DNA of 17,695 bases from the NCBI GenBank assembly GCA_002480735.1, contig DLCS01000222.1, positions 1 through 17,695 of the forward strand. Reading direction: 5' to 3'. Under the pieces are notes generated by a model that worked only from the letters and a program-made list of their open reading frames with translations, made no database searches and was not told the origin of the DNA. Source of the DNA: Bacillaceae bacterium UBA7792 (lineage in GTDB: Bacteria; Bacillota; Bacilli; Bacillales; Cytobacillaceae). Every line of letters starts with the position of its first letter. Within the stretch, counting starts at the first letter, position 1. Both the position numbers and the translations under genes were made by a program. Below are positions 6,533 to 14,127 of the stretch, one piece after another.

Positions 6533-7252
6533 TTAGCACCTTACATATTTGCGTTTGAAACCAAGTCTTCCCTTATCAATCTCTTTTTGAATACTCTCGT
6601 AGGCGTTGAGCATACTGCTTTTTTTCTTGTCCCGTTTGACTTCTACGATACCTACTTCTTTTGCGGTCTCGACTGCCTTTTCATGTCCTGGCAAATATGA
6701 AATCCCCACAGTGTAGAGGAAATTATTCATAGCGGATTTTGTTCGTTCTGGTGAATTATGAATCGTATTTTTGACCAAATCAAGCATATCAGAAATCTTG
6801 CTTTCGGAAAATTCGTGGTCTTTGCGATTTCCTAGAAGCCAGCAGTAGCAGCTCCAGCCTGCTGACATTCTCAGCTCGTCACCACTTGCAATCCATTTAT
6901 CTGCAATGTCTTGAGCAATATCGGATTCTGACAAAGTGACCGCTACTACATAATCGGACAGCATATAAAAATACGCTCCATCTATCCAACGGTCATAATC
7001 CGATTCAGTCATCGCCTTTGGGTCAGCAATAATTCCTGCAAAGTACATAGCATCGTAGTTCCCTGTGGCATAAAGCTCTTCAGCTAAAGGTTGATTTATT
7101 TTTATTTGCTTGGCAATGGGTTTCATCGCTCCTGTAGCCACTCCAAAAAGTGGCTCGTGGGCACCATTCGATATGTACATTTTTTTCGTTCGTTCCTTGC
7201 CTAATGCCTCAAGCTCCTGCATAACGGTTTCGAAATCCATAGTTTTGTCCAT
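6533..7252 (-). CDS. DNA alkylation repair protein (AlkD-like HEAT-repeat family)
   Basis: A cytoplasmic protein of 239 residues resembling the DNA alkylation repair family, helical HEAT-like glycosylases such as AlkD that remove bulky or positively charged alkyl-purines. The N-terminal signature (about 5-45) has FETVMQELEALG, GAHEPLFGV and MKPIAKQIK. The middle holds YDAMYFAGIIADP, WIDGAYFYMLSDYVV and WSCYCWLLG. Several small-protein subfamilies share this fold without proven glycosylase activity, so the biochemical role is inferred. The start is uncertain. ATG 7252 directly abuts an AAGGAAGG ribosome site, while in-frame ATG 7240 is 12 nt from it and fits the family N-terminus (MDFETV) better. 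It is divergent from ddh and monocistronic. Confidence 0.8.
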   Translation of the reverse strand: MDKTMDFETVMQELEALGKERTKKMYISNGAHEPLFGVATGAMKPIAKQIKINQPLAEELYATGNYDAMYFAGIIADPKAMTESDYDRWIDGAYFYMLSDYVVAVTLSESDIAQDIADKWIASGDELRMSAGWSCYCWLLGNRKDHEFSESKISDMLDLVKNTIHNSPERTKSAMNNFLYTVGISYLPGHEKAVETAKEVGIVEVKRDKKKSSMLNAYESIQKEIDKGRLGFKRKYVRC

Positions 7253-7359
7253 CCTTCCTTTTCAAGCTTTCTATACTTATCATTTTACCATTATTCTTAA
7301 TCAAGTATTTATGAAGAAACTCAAGTACCGGACCCATCCTTGGAAAGACTAAAGAGTAG

Positions 7360-7385
7360 TATAATTGTTGAATTGAATTTATAAT
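7360..7385 (+). promoter_or_regulatory. Possible -10 elements of the ddh promoter
   Basis: Two exact TATAAT hexamers (7360-7365 and 7380-7385) precede ddh. Neither has a well spaced -35: TTGGAA at 7340-7345 is only 14 nt from the first. One of them probably serves ddh, but I cannot say which. Confidence 0.3.
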
Positions 7386-7421
7386 AAAAAATATCTAATA
7401 GAAAGAGGTAGGGAAGAGTGT

Positions 7422-8408
7422 ATGAGTGATCAAATTAAAGTAGGAATTGTAGGCTATGGCAACCTTGGTAGAGGGACGATTGAAGCGATTAAGAAATGTT
7501 CGGATATGAAGCTTGTGGCTATTTTTACAAGAAGGGCACCTGAGAGCCTTTCCATAAATGAACCAAATGTCGAGGTTTTACATATTTCAAGTGCAGAGGA
7601 ATATAAGGACAAAATTGATGTAATGATTTTATGTGGAGGTTCAGCAACGGATTTACCAGAGCAGGGACCATATTTTGCTAGAATGTTTAATACAATCGAT
7701 AGCTATGATACCCATGCAAAAATCCCTGAATATTTTGGTATGGTTGATGAAGCGGCTAAAGTAAGTGGAAAGACAAGTATTATTTCTGTTGGCTGGGACC
7801 CAGGCTTATTCTCTGTGAACCGTCTAATGGCTGAAGCGATTTTACCGAGTGGTGAAACTTATACTTTCTGGGGCAAAGGACTGAGCCAAGGACACTCTGA
7901 TGCGATTCGTAGAGTAGAGGGTGTAGCAGGTGGTGTACAGTATACAGTACCGATTGAGGAAGCAGTGGAAAGGGTCAAGAGTGGAGAAAATCCAGAATTA
8001 ACTACCGGCGAAAAACACCGCCGAGTTTGTTATGTTGTTGCAAAAGAAGGTGCTGATCGAGCAAAGATTGAACAGGATATCAAAACCATGCCTAATTACT
8101 TTGCTGATTATGAAACGGAAGTCAACTTTATCACTGCTGAAGAATTAAAAGAAAATCACTCAAAATTACCACATGGAGGCTTTGTCATTCGGAGCGGAAA
8201 ATCCGGTGAGGAAAATAAACAAATAATTGAATACTCACTTAACCTAGACAGCAATCCGGAATTTACGGCTAGTGTGCTAGTAGCCTATGCAAGAGCAGCT
8301 TATCGTTTGAATAAAGAAGGACAAGCTGGTGCAAAAACTGTTTTTGATGTTGCTCCTGGTTATTTGTCTCCAAGATCGGCGGAAGATTTGAGAAGAGACC
8401 TATTATAA
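7422..8408 (+). CDS. ddh: meso-Diaminopimelate D-dehydrogenase
   Basis: An NADPH-dependent cytoplasmic enzyme (EC 1.4.1.16) of 328 residues that reductively aminates L-2-amino-6-oxopimelate (tetrahydrodipicolinate) to meso-diaminopimelate. It gives lysine and peptidoglycan precursor in one step, bypassing the acylated route. The N-terminal Rossmann motif GYGNLGRG is at about 11-18. The family signatures CGGSATDLPEQGP, FNTIDSYDTHAKIPE, SVGWDPGLFS and GKGLSQGHSDAIRRVEGV follow, and the C-terminus FDVAPGYLSPRSAEDLRRDLL is typical. ATG 7422 has GAGGTAGGGAAG just upstream. It has its own transcript with no other lysine genes nearby. The pathway is present in only some Bacillaceae, alongside or instead of the acetylase route. 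The 96-bp repeat begins 2 bp after the stop codon. Confidence 0.96.
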   Translation: MSDQIKVGIVGYGNLGRGTIEAIKKCSDMKLVAIFTRRAPESLSINEPNVEVLHISSAEEYKDKIDVMILCGGSATDLPEQGPYFARMFNTIDSYDTHAKIPEYFGMVDEAAKVSGKTSIISVGWDPGLFSVNRLMAEAILPSGETYTFWGKGLSQGHSDAIRRVEGVAGGVQYTVPIEEAVERVKSGENPELTTGEKHRRVCYVVAKEGADRAKIEQDIKTMPNYFADYETEVNFITAEELKENHSKLPHGGFVIRSGKSGEENKQIIEYSLNLDSNPEFTASVLVAYARAAYRLNKEGQAGAKTVFDVAPGYLSPRSAEDLRRDLL

Positions 8409-8409
8409 A

Positions 8410-8505
8410 GGCTCTTTTCTCAAACATTGTTGCTTATGAGCAATCAATAATTAGACAAAGTGATGTTTGCTGCAGTCTATCTGCGGAAACAACGGAGAAA
8501 AGTGC
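8410..8505 (+). repeat. 96-bp interspersed repeat, copy B
   Basis: Ungapped inverted counterpart of bases 1-96, with identical 26-base and 20-base ends and a diverged middle. It starts 2 bp after the ddh stop codon, so it forms the start of that gene's 3' untranslated region. TATTATA precedes both copies (in copy B it is part of the ddh 3' end). No matching duplication is seen on the other side. The 8409-8688 gap otherwise holds a terminator. Confidence 0.8.
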
Positions 8506-8605
8506 TGCTCAATCTATGCGTATCGCATGCCTAGTAGAAAAAAGAATGGCCGGTTTTAAGGTCATTCCAGAACCACAATCCGTGCGAAGACAACCATTAT
8601 AAAAG

Positions 8606-8660
8606 AGGTTCCTACTCCCTGTGCGTTTATGATTTACTGCACTGGGGGTAGGAACCTTTT
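8606..8660. terminator. Bidirectional terminator between ddh and the VUT transporter
   Basis: AGGTTCCTACTCCC (8606-8619) pairs with GGGGGTAGGAACCT (8644-8657), with one G-T pair, and GTGC/GCAC (8621-8624 with 8639-8642) extends the stem inward. TTT follows on the plus strand and CTCTTTTAT on the minus strand, so it can end both convergent transcripts. Confidence 0.85.
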
Positions 8661-8688
8661 GCTTCGGGTTAGCCATGATGACATTGAC

Positions 8689-9222
8689 TCAAATATTAGA
8701 TAATTCTTTTCTATTAAGTATCAGTTGCAGCACTAATACTCCAAGAATCTGCATGATCACTTTTACAAGTACTTGACCCAAAATCGCCATCCAAATTACG
8801 TTCCATGGCAATATATTGGCACCGATTGGAGACAACCCAACCACGACAAAAATCGCTGAATCTAAAAATCCACCAATAATTCCGCTGTACAATACGCGTA
8901 AGTTCATCGGTAAATTTAACCTTGTGTAAATCTCTGTATCGGTCGTTTCTGAAACAGCGAAGCTTAACGCACTCGCAAACACAATCCACAATGTATCCCC
9001 AAGAAGATAGCTAGAGATGGCGGAAAGAATTAAGGCGAGAAGAATAAAAAGATACGTCTTCGTTCTTCCATATTTATTTTGAACAAGATCTCGAAGAATA
9101 AATGTTGCTCCGATCAGAAAGGAACCCATCGGAATGATAAAAATACCAACTTCGAGTGGTGCGAATTTGGCAGTAACCACATTTGCCAATACAATAGCAA
9201 GTAAATAAATTACTATTCTCAT
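8689..9222 (-). CDS. VUT-family transporter, probable queuosine-precursor (preQ0/preQ1) importer
   Basis: An integral membrane protein of 177 residues with about five or six hydrophobic segments and the VUT family pattern (LANVVTAKF near the start, FILRDLVQNKYGRTKTY, then a membrane core with SETTDTEIYTRL and GGFLDSAIFV). E. coli YhhQ of this family imports queuosine precursors. The assignment here rests on the family plus co-transcription with queF behind a preQ1 riboswitch. The start is taken as ATG 9222, 9 nt from GAGAGG. The upstream in-frame ATG 9228 is only 3 nt from that ribosome site. The gene starts 14 nt after the queF stop, with its ribosome site overlapping that stop. Which precursor it carries is unknown. 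Confidence 0.85.
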   Translation of the reverse strand: MRIVIYLLAIVLANVVTAKFAPLEVGIFIIPMGSFLIGATFILRDLVQNKYGRTKTYLFILLALILSAISSYLLGDTLWIVFASALSFAVSETTDTEIYTRLNLPMNLRVLYSGIIGGFLDSAIFVVVGLSPIGANILPWNVIWMAILGQVLVKVIMQILGVLVLQLILNRKELSNI

Positions 9223-9235
9223 AAACATTCACCTC

Positions 9236-9733
9236 TCATCGATTATCAATTTTTTCAGGATATAAATCATGATTCATCAATCGATATTCAGCCATTTTTT
9301 CATACTTTGTACCAGGTCGTCCGTAGTTTGTATAAGGGTCAATAGAAATTCCACCTCTAGGTGTGAACTTGCCCCACACCTCAATATATTTCGGATCCAT
9401 AAGCTCGATTAAATCATTCATAATAATATTCATGCAATCCTCATGAAAATCGCCATGATTGCGGAAACTAAATAAATATAGCTTTAAAGATTTACTTTCA
9501 ACCATCTTTTGATCAGGAATATAGCTAATATATATCGTTGCAAAATCCGGTTGACCCGTTTTTGGACAAAGACTAGTAAACTCTGGACAATTAAATTTCA
9601 CGAAATAATCTCGATTTGGATGCTTGTTATCAAATGCCTCCAAAATTTCAGGGGAATACTCAAACAAATATTTTGTTCCTTGATTTCCTAGTAATGTAAT
9701 ATCCTCTAACTCATGGTCTTTTCGTCCTTGCAT
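9236..9733 (-). CDS. queF: NADPH-dependent 7-cyano-7-deazaguanine reductase QueF
   Basis: A cytoplasmic T-fold enzyme (EC 1.7.1.13) of 165 residues that reduces preQ0 to preQ1, the base inserted into tRNA by Tgt on the way to queuosine. The catalytic cysteine is C56 in [14 protein letters not shown], with D63 as the likely acid. The QueF signature ESKSLKLY (79-86) and the HED segment near 97-99 are present. It is the unimodular, B. subtilis-like short form. ATG 9733 has GGGAGG 8 nt upstream. It is the first gene after a preQ1-I riboswitch and terminator, so the end product of the enzyme would shut off its own transcription. The B. subtilis queC, queD and queE genes are not adjacent here. Confidence 0.97.
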   Translation of the reverse strand: MQGRKDHELEDITLLGNQGTKYLFEYSPEILEAFDNKHPNRDYFVKFNCPEFTSLCPKTGQPDFATIYISYIPDQKMVESKSLKLYLFSFRNHGDFHEDCMNIIMNDLIELMDPKYIEVWGKFTPRGGISIDPYTNYGRPGTKYEKMAEYRLMNHDLYPEKIDNR

Positions 9734-9792
9734 AAAAAAATCCTCCCTATTTGTCCCGATTGGAATAGAGAGGTTAGCAGAATGAAATCAAT

Positions 9793-9824
9793 AAAAAAAG
9801 CCATATCGATTTGCGGATATGGTT
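9793..9824 (-). terminator. Riboswitch-controlled terminator and antiterminator before queF
   Basis: On the minus strand CCATATC and GATATGG form a 7-bp stem closed by an 8-nt loop, followed by seven T's. The competing antiterminator is TATGGT-GCAA-ACCATA (9818-9833), which shares bases with the 3' edge of the aptamer and the 5' arm of the terminator. This is the classical OFF-switch layout. Confidence 0.85.
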
Positions 9825-9828
9825 TGCA

Positions 9829-9866
9829 CCATAGTTTTTTATAGAGGGTTTCTGCTATGAACCTCT
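9829..9866 (-). promoter_or_regulatory. preQ1-I riboswitch aptamer controlling queF and the transporter
   Basis: Read on the minus strand, AGAGGTTC is followed by a short loop, then CCCTCT, then the A-rich tail ATAAAAAACTA. This is the preQ1 class I consensus, in which the P1 stem (AGAGG/CCTCT) is docked by the tail to make a pseudoknot around preQ1. Ligand binding would trap the tail and block the antiterminator, so the downstream terminator forms and the operon is switched off. It sits about 95 nt upstream of queF and about 30 nt after the predicted transcription start. Confidence 0.95.
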
Positions 9867-9903
9867 ACCGTTCAAACGGGTTTCTTATTTAATTGATAAA
9901 GAT

Positions 9904-9933
9904 ACTATATAGGAAAGACAAAGGGAGTGTCAA
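9904..9933 (-). promoter_or_regulatory. Sigma-A promoter of the preQ1-riboswitch operon
   Basis: On the minus strand, an exact TTGACA (-35, plus 9928-9933) is followed by TATAGT (-10, plus 9904-9909) at 18 nt; TATATA at 16 nt overlaps it. Transcription would start near 9896, leaving a short 5' leader before the aptamer. The rest of the 336-bp gap to the next gene is AT-rich and includes two ATGCAT palindromes (9984-9989 and 10047-10052) of unknown meaning. Confidence 0.8.
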
Positions 9934-10069
9934 TAGAAATTTCCTTTCTTCAATAATAAGGAAAATAAGAAACCTTAAATTTTATGCATTTTTTTGTCTT
10001 CTAATACGTTATAGTAAGACATAGAAATAGGACAAAACGTTTGAAAATGCATGAAAAAGGGGCACCTAA

Positions 10070-10918
10070 ATGAAACATACATATAGCCTTTTAGAGAAGA
10101 TTCTATTTTTGTCTACCGGGGTGAATAAGGAGAGGCTGAGAAATGAATTACGGGGAAAGACGATATTTATAACTGGTGCAAGCTCGGGAATTGGGGAAGA
10201 AATAGCTTATTTTCTGGCTGATTTTCATGTACATTTGATTCTTGTCGCTAGAAGAGAGGAAAAGCTTTTATTCTTGAAGAAGGAAATCGAAAAAAAAGCA
10301 GCCAAAGTCAGCATCTATCGTGCAGACCTTCGTAACGAGGCGGAAATGGAAGCCCTTCTTACCTTTATTCATCAGCTCCCTAAGGGGCTGGATGTCGTCG
10401 TTAGTAACGCAGGAAAATCCATTAGAAGACCAATTAAGGATTCATTAGACCGCTATCACGATTTCTCGCGAACGATGGCGATTAATTATTTCGCGCCTGT
10501 TCAATTGTTATTGTCCGTCATTCCGCTCCTACAAAAAAATCAAGGGCAGATTATCAATGTTTCTACGATCAATGCTATGCTTTATCCATTTCCCTATTGG
10601 GCTGCCTATCAGTCATCTAAATCTGCTTTTGATATTTGGTTTCGCTCTGCGGCTCCCGAATTAAATGCGCTGGGTATAGCAACAACTTCTATCTATCTAC
10701 CATTAGTGAAAACTCCAATGATCCTTCCAACAGAAGCTTATAGTAAAATGCCTGCCATGTGTCCGACCCACGTTGCAAAAATTATTTGCAAATCCATGTA
10801 TACAAAAAGGAAAAAATACAGGCTATGGTGGTTGCCATTTGGACAGTTCGGCTCCTTGGTTTTTGGAGGATTACTCGAACAATTCATCCTATCTATGGTT
10901 AGAAAAAAGGGGAATTAA
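10070..10918 (+). CDS. Short-chain dehydrogenase/reductase (SDR), lipid-type context
   Basis: An NAD(P)-dependent oxidoreductase of 282 residues. The dinucleotide motif TGASSGIG is at 35-42, ARR after strand 3 (60-62) suggests NADPH use, NAG is at 113-115, S165 and T166 lie in INVST, and the catalytic pair is Y180/K184 in YQSSK. The N-terminal 28 residues precede the Rossmann fold. The C-terminus (about 245-282) is hydrophobic and basic (LWWLPFGQFGSLVFGG), suggesting membrane association or a lipid substrate. ATG 10070 has AAAAAGGGG upstream. It is one base away from the next gene, an acyl-adenylating ligase, so the two probably act on the same activated fatty acid or related molecule. The substrate is not predictable from sequence. 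Confidence 0.85.
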   Translation: MKHTYSLLEKILFLSTGVNKERLRNELRGKTIFITGASSGIGEEIAYFLADFHVHLILVARREEKLLFLKKEIEKKAAKVSIYRADLRNEAEMEALLTFIHQLPKGLDVVVSNAGKSIRRPIKDSLDRYHDFSRTMAINYFAPVQLLLSVIPLLQKNQGQIINVSTINAMLYPFPYWAAYQSSKSAFDIWFRSAAPELNALGIATTSIYLPLVKTPMILPTEAYSKMPAMCPTHVAKIICKSMYTKRKKYRLWWLPFGQFGSLVFGGLLEQFILSMVRKKGN

Positions 10919-10919
10919 G

Positions 10920-12485
10920 ATGAAGATATTAAAATTCATTTATGTCTTATATAAGCTTCGGTTATTTTCTCCAGTAGGATTATATCGATTAATCGTAGCC
11001 ATTCATAAATATGGAATGAATACGATGGCTCTTCTCAAACTAGCAGAGAGGTTCGGAAATAAAGAGGCATTAGTGGATGATCATGAAACAATAAGCTTTC
11101 AAGAGTTATTTAACCAATCAGAAAGGCTCTCTATAATTTTATTGGAGAAATACGAGCTTGGAAGCGGACAGAAGGTAGGTTTTTTGTGTAGAAACCATGC
11201 TTCCATGATCAAGTCCATTTTTGCCGTTTCACGTGTTGGAGCAGATATCTATTTTCTTAATACGGAAATGAGCAAAAGTCAGCTTCAATTATTAATAGAG
11301 GAACATAATTTTGACCTTCTTATCTATGATGAGGAGTTTCATTCACTTATTGAAATGGCAGATGACACTAAGGAAAAGCTGTTGAGTTATCATGGTATTT
11401 TTCCCGCCATAAACAACCTTCTTGCAACCTCTGTGAGCAGCCAGAAACTCAAAAGAGACTCAACCAGTAAAATTATGCTACTTACAAGTGGTACCACTGG
11501 AAAATCAAAGGAGGTCCCGCATAAACCATCGATCTTTAATTATTTGAATCCATTCTTAAGCATGCTAACTCGTTTAAAGCTATTAAACTATCAATCTGCT
11601 TATATTGCGACCCCTCTTTATCATGGCTATGGAGTTGCTGTCCTATTTTTATTTATCGCTTTAGGGAAAAAGGTCGTGATCAGTCAAGGCTTTGAAGCTA
11701 AGAAAGCATGTCGTCTCATTCGTAATCATCAGATTGAAGTAGTCACTGCCGTTCCTTTGATGGTCGATAAGATGTTGAAATACAATCCTGATGACCTGAA
11801 ATCTCTATCCTGCATTGCTTCAGGAGGAGCGGAACTAAATCCAAAATTGACCAACGATGTTCTTGGAAAACTGGGGGATGTCCTCTACAATTTATACGGG
11901 ACTTCAGAAACAGGTCTCAATATTATCGCAACACCAAAGGATTTAAAGTATTCATCAAAAACAGTGGGCAAAAAAATACACGGTGTCCCGCTAAAAATAC
12001 TGGATTCCAATAAGAAAGAAGTAGAGGCTGGGACAGTCGGGCAATTTTGTGTTAAAAAGCCTTGGTCTATGCGAAACAAAGAATCTTCCTGGATCGAAAC
12101 AGGTGATTTAGGATACCAGGATCATAAAGGCTACTATTTTTTATGCGGGCGCTCGGACGATATGATTGTCTCTGCTGGTGAAAATGTGTTTCCACTGGAA
12201 CTAGAGCACATCCTCATCAATCACCCTAGTGTCGAAGATGTTGCGGTCATTGGAATTAATGATGAGCAGTTTGGACAAAGATTGCGGGCCTTTGTTCAGC
12301 CTTATGCGACTGCGAAAGTTTCAGAGGATGAGCTTTTTGATTGGCTGCGTCCAAGGGCTGCTAGGTTTCAAGTGCCCAAAAACATCATTATTGTAGACAA
12401 AATCCCCTATACCCCTTTAGGCAAGCTTGATCGGAAACAGCTGGCAGCAGAAGGCTCTTGGAATAAAATACATAATATAAAATAA
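10920..12485 (+). CDS. AMP-dependent synthetase/ligase, fatty-acyl-CoA synthetase-like
   Basis: An ANL-superfamily enzyme of 521 residues that adenylates a carboxylate and probably transfers it to CoA. The P-loop LLTSGTTGKSKEV is at 187-199, YGTSETG at 326-332, the TGD motif at 394-396, the hinge GRSDD at 410-414, and the catalytic lysine K502 in PLGKLDR. An N-terminal stretch (1-45, LRLFSPVGLYRLIVAIHKYG) before the usual fold recalls mycobacterial FadD proteins in their RP-rich leader region, from memory only. ATG 10920 is chosen because AAAAAAGGGG lies 7 nt upstream and it starts one base after the SDR stop. An open frame extends further upstream inside the SDR gene but has no ribosome site. 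The true acyl substrate is unknown. Confidence 0.87.
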   Translation: MKILKFIYVLYKLRLFSPVGLYRLIVAIHKYGMNTMALLKLAERFGNKEALVDDHETISFQELFNQSERLSIILLEKYELGSGQKVGFLCRNHASMIKSIFAVSRVGADIYFLNTEMSKSQLQLLIEEHNFDLLIYDEEFHSLIEMADDTKEKLLSYHGIFPAINNLLATSVSSQKLKRDSTSKIMLLTSGTTGKSKEVPHKPSIFNYLNPFLSMLTRLKLLNYQSAYIATPLYHGYGVAVLFLFIALGKKVVISQGFEAKKACRLIRNHQIEVVTAVPLMVDKMLKYNPDDLKSLSCIASGGAELNPKLTNDVLGKLGDVLYNLYGTSETGLNIIATPKDLKYSSKTVGKKIHGVPLKILDSNKKEVEAGTVGQFCVKKPWSMRNKESSWIETGDLGYQDHKGYYFLCGRSDDMIVSAGENVFPLELEHILINHPSVEDVAVIGINDEQFGQRLRAFVQPYATAKVSEDELFDWLRPRAARFQVPKNIIIVDKIPYTPLGKLDRKQLAAEGSWNKIHNIK

Positions 12486-12569
12486 CAAATAAGAAGATTA
12501 TGAATAGTCATTCACTTTATGCTAAAATTTAGATATATAGGATTATTTGAAGAGTCGGGGGATATATGT

Positions 12570-13379
12570 ATGCTTTTTAAGAAAAATTTCGAGCAAGGTA
12601 AGGTGAATGGGGTCGACTTTGGGAATGGCACGGTATCGTTTCGAGCGGTAAAATTAAATGTTTATTGCTTTTTTTTAGATGGGGTATTAATTGATACGGC
12701 GGCACAATCATTGGAAAAGGAGTTTAAGCCCTTTTTTGAGGGGTTAGATATAGAACAAGTTGTCATCACTCATTTTCATGAAGATCATACAGGATGTGCG
12801 GAATTTTTACAGAGCCAGCAGCAATTACCCATTTTCATGAATGATTTAATGATTGATTATTGCAGTAGAAAGGCGGATTATCCGTTATATCGTAAATTGT
12901 TTTGGGGAAAGCGGAGACCCTTTCAGGCAACGCCCATCGAGACGACCTTTCAATCCAGAAATGCAACTTGGGATGTAATTAACACACCTGGACATGCTAA
13001 GGATCATTTGGCATTTCTGAATCGGGAAACCGGGCAGTTATTTTCCGGGGATTTGTATTGCCAAGAGAAGACAAAGGTTGTTTTGCGTGAGGAGAGCGTG
13101 CCAACGATCATCGAGTCATTGAAGAGGGTTTTGACCTATGAATTTGACGATGTCTTTTGCTGTCATGCTGGCTATTTGAAGGAAGGCAGATTAGCTCTAC
13201 AGAGAAAATTAGATTATTTGTTGGAGCTGCAAGGCCGTATAATAGAACTTCATGAAAAAGGGATGGCGGAGAACGAGATTAAAGCCACCTTGTTTTCTAA
13301 AAAGTATCCCATTGTCTTTTTTTCATCAGGAGAGTGGGATTCCATACATATCATAAATTCTGTTCTTGAAGATCGTTAA
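12570..13379 (+). CDS. MBL-fold metallo-hydrolase
   Basis: A metallo-beta-lactamase fold hydrolase of 269 residues. The metal-binding motif THFHEDHTG gives H68, H70, D72 and H73. H142 follows in NTPGHAKDH, and D161 in FSGDLYC is the expected bridging aspartate. A later histidine in CCHAGYL completes the site. The set fits a glyoxalase-II or thioesterase-like hydrolase; the downstream basic C-terminal region is unassigned. The start is ATG 12570, 8 nt after GGGGGA. An in-frame ATG at 12519 overlaps a possible -10 (TGCTAAAAT, 12520-12528) and is unlikely. It follows the ligase by 84 nt with no terminator between, so it may be the third gene of that operon or have its own promoter. Cleavage of an acyl thioester made by the ligase is only a guess. 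Confidence 0.85.
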   Translation: MLFKKNFEQGKVNGVDFGNGTVSFRAVKLNVYCFFLDGVLIDTAAQSLEKEFKPFFEGLDIEQVVITHFHEDHTGCAEFLQSQQQLPIFMNDLMIDYCSRKADYPLYRKLFWGKRRPFQATPIETTFQSRNATWDVINTPGHAKDHLAFLNRETGQLFSGDLYCQEKTKVVLREESVPTIIESLKRVLTYEFDDVFCCHAGYLKEGRLALQRKLDYLLELQGRIIELHEKGMAENEIKATLFSKKYPIVFFSSGEWDSIHIINSVLEDR

Positions 13380-13477
13380 TTATAGAATAATGTATGGGAA
13401 ACAACGGAAGCTAAAGTAGAAAGGCTTCATTGTAGCTTCTAGTACTACACATACATTGTTTTTAGGGTGTGGTAAAT

Positions 13478-13564
13478 TTGTATTATATAATACTCGGTTT
13501 GGGAGCTGTATCCATTCTATTTTCAGTAACTGAAAAGTCCCCAATTCACTTGGATACTGCTTAG
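13478..13564 (+). CDS. Possible small membrane peptide (28 residues)
   Basis: In the 334-bp gap 13380-13713 a TTG-initiated frame (or GTG 13469) encodes about 28-31 residues with one hydrophobic helix (YYIILGLGAVSILFSV) and a polar tail, ending 25 nt before a strong terminator. AGGG about 10 nt upstream of the TTG is a weak ribosome site. No promoter is clear. It could equally be the 3' untranslated region of the MBL gene. The rest of the gap holds a 7-bp hairpin (GAAGCTA 13407-13413 with TAGCTTC 13433-13439). Confidence 0.25.
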   Translation: MYYIILGLGAVSILFSVTEKSPIHLDTA

Positions 13565-13589
13565 GATTGAATTCTAAATCAGAGTGACT

Positions 13590-13617
13590 ACTACCTTATT
13601 GTTAAGGTAGTTTTTTT
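13590..13617 (+). terminator. Rho-independent terminator
   Basis: ACTACCTTA (13590-13598) and TAAGGTAGT (13603-13611) form a perfect 9-bp stem with a 4-nt loop followed by six T's. It ends transcription from the MBL gene and/or the small frame before it. Confidence 0.9.
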
Positions 13618-13713
13618 GTCTAAAAAAACCCATTCTTGTCCAAACATATTCGGTCCATTGTTCCAATATTATAGGTATTAAAAAGTAATTGTAAGAATGG
13701 AGAGGGATGACCT

Positions 13714-14052
13714 ATGGCGAGAGTGGGAAAAGATGATTTTGTTAATAGTTTTGTTCCACATCATAATCATGGTTCTGTGGATTATACATCAATGGAATCG
13801 GGGCATGTTCATCAATGCTTAGATGTGACCTCACCACCGATTCCAACTCAGGATGGCGGCCATATACATTATACGGAAGGGTATGTGGTCTTTGAAAACG
13901 GGCACACCCATCGTTATCAAGCTTATTCAGGCCCCGCTATCCCAGTTGGCGATGGAATGCATGTCCACTATTATGATTTTTACACGACAGAGGATGACGG
14001 TCATAGACACCATGTTAAAGGTGTTGACCAGCCAGCCCCAGGCAATAAATAA
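13714..14052 (+). CDS. ymaF: YmaF family protein
   Basis: A small hydrophilic protein of 112 residues with four degenerate histidine-rich repeats of the form DGGHxHxY...PP/AIP (HHNHGSVDYTS, HVHQCLDVTSPPIP, HIHYTEGYVVF, HTHRYQAYSGPAIP, HVHYYDFYTT, HRHHVKG). The repeated HxH pairs are the YmaF family hallmark and suggest metal binding, though I know of no proven function. No signal peptide is seen. ATG 13714 has GGAGAGG 8 nt upstream. It is a single-gene transcript with a terminator just after it. No promoter could be assigned with confidence. B. subtilis YmaF is slightly longer. Confidence 0.85.
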   Translation: MARVGKDDFVNSFVPHHNHGSVDYTSMESGHVHQCLDVTSPPIPTQDGGHIHYTEGYVVFENGHTHRYQAYSGPAIPVGDGMHVHYYDFYTTEDDGHRHHVKGVDQPAPGNK

Positions 14053-14065
14053 AAGATCATCAATA

Positions 14066-14098
14066 AACCAATCTGCATTTTGTCAGATTGGTTATTTT
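14066..14098 (+). terminator. Rho-independent terminator of ymaF
   Basis: AACCAATCTG (14066-14075) and CAGATTGGTT (14084-14093) form a perfect 10-bp stem with an 8-nt loop, followed by ATTTTAA. Confidence 0.88.
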
Positions 14099-14127
14099 AA
14101 TGGGTTTTCCTCAAGCTATGTTAGTAA

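Noticed and set aside
6458..6700. Plus-strand 80-residue frame antisense to the alkylation-repair gene
   Set aside because: It is antisense to a well supported gene and matches no known protein.
8546..8602. Tiny frame MAGFKVIPEPQSVRRQPL after the repeat
   Set aside because: Only 18 codons, no ribosome site, lies just before the terminator hairpin; probably chance although the frame stays open upstream through the repeat.
13398..13408. Third copy of the 96-bp repeat
   Set aside because: Only GAAACAACGGA (11 bases) is shared with the repeat end, too short to be more than chance.
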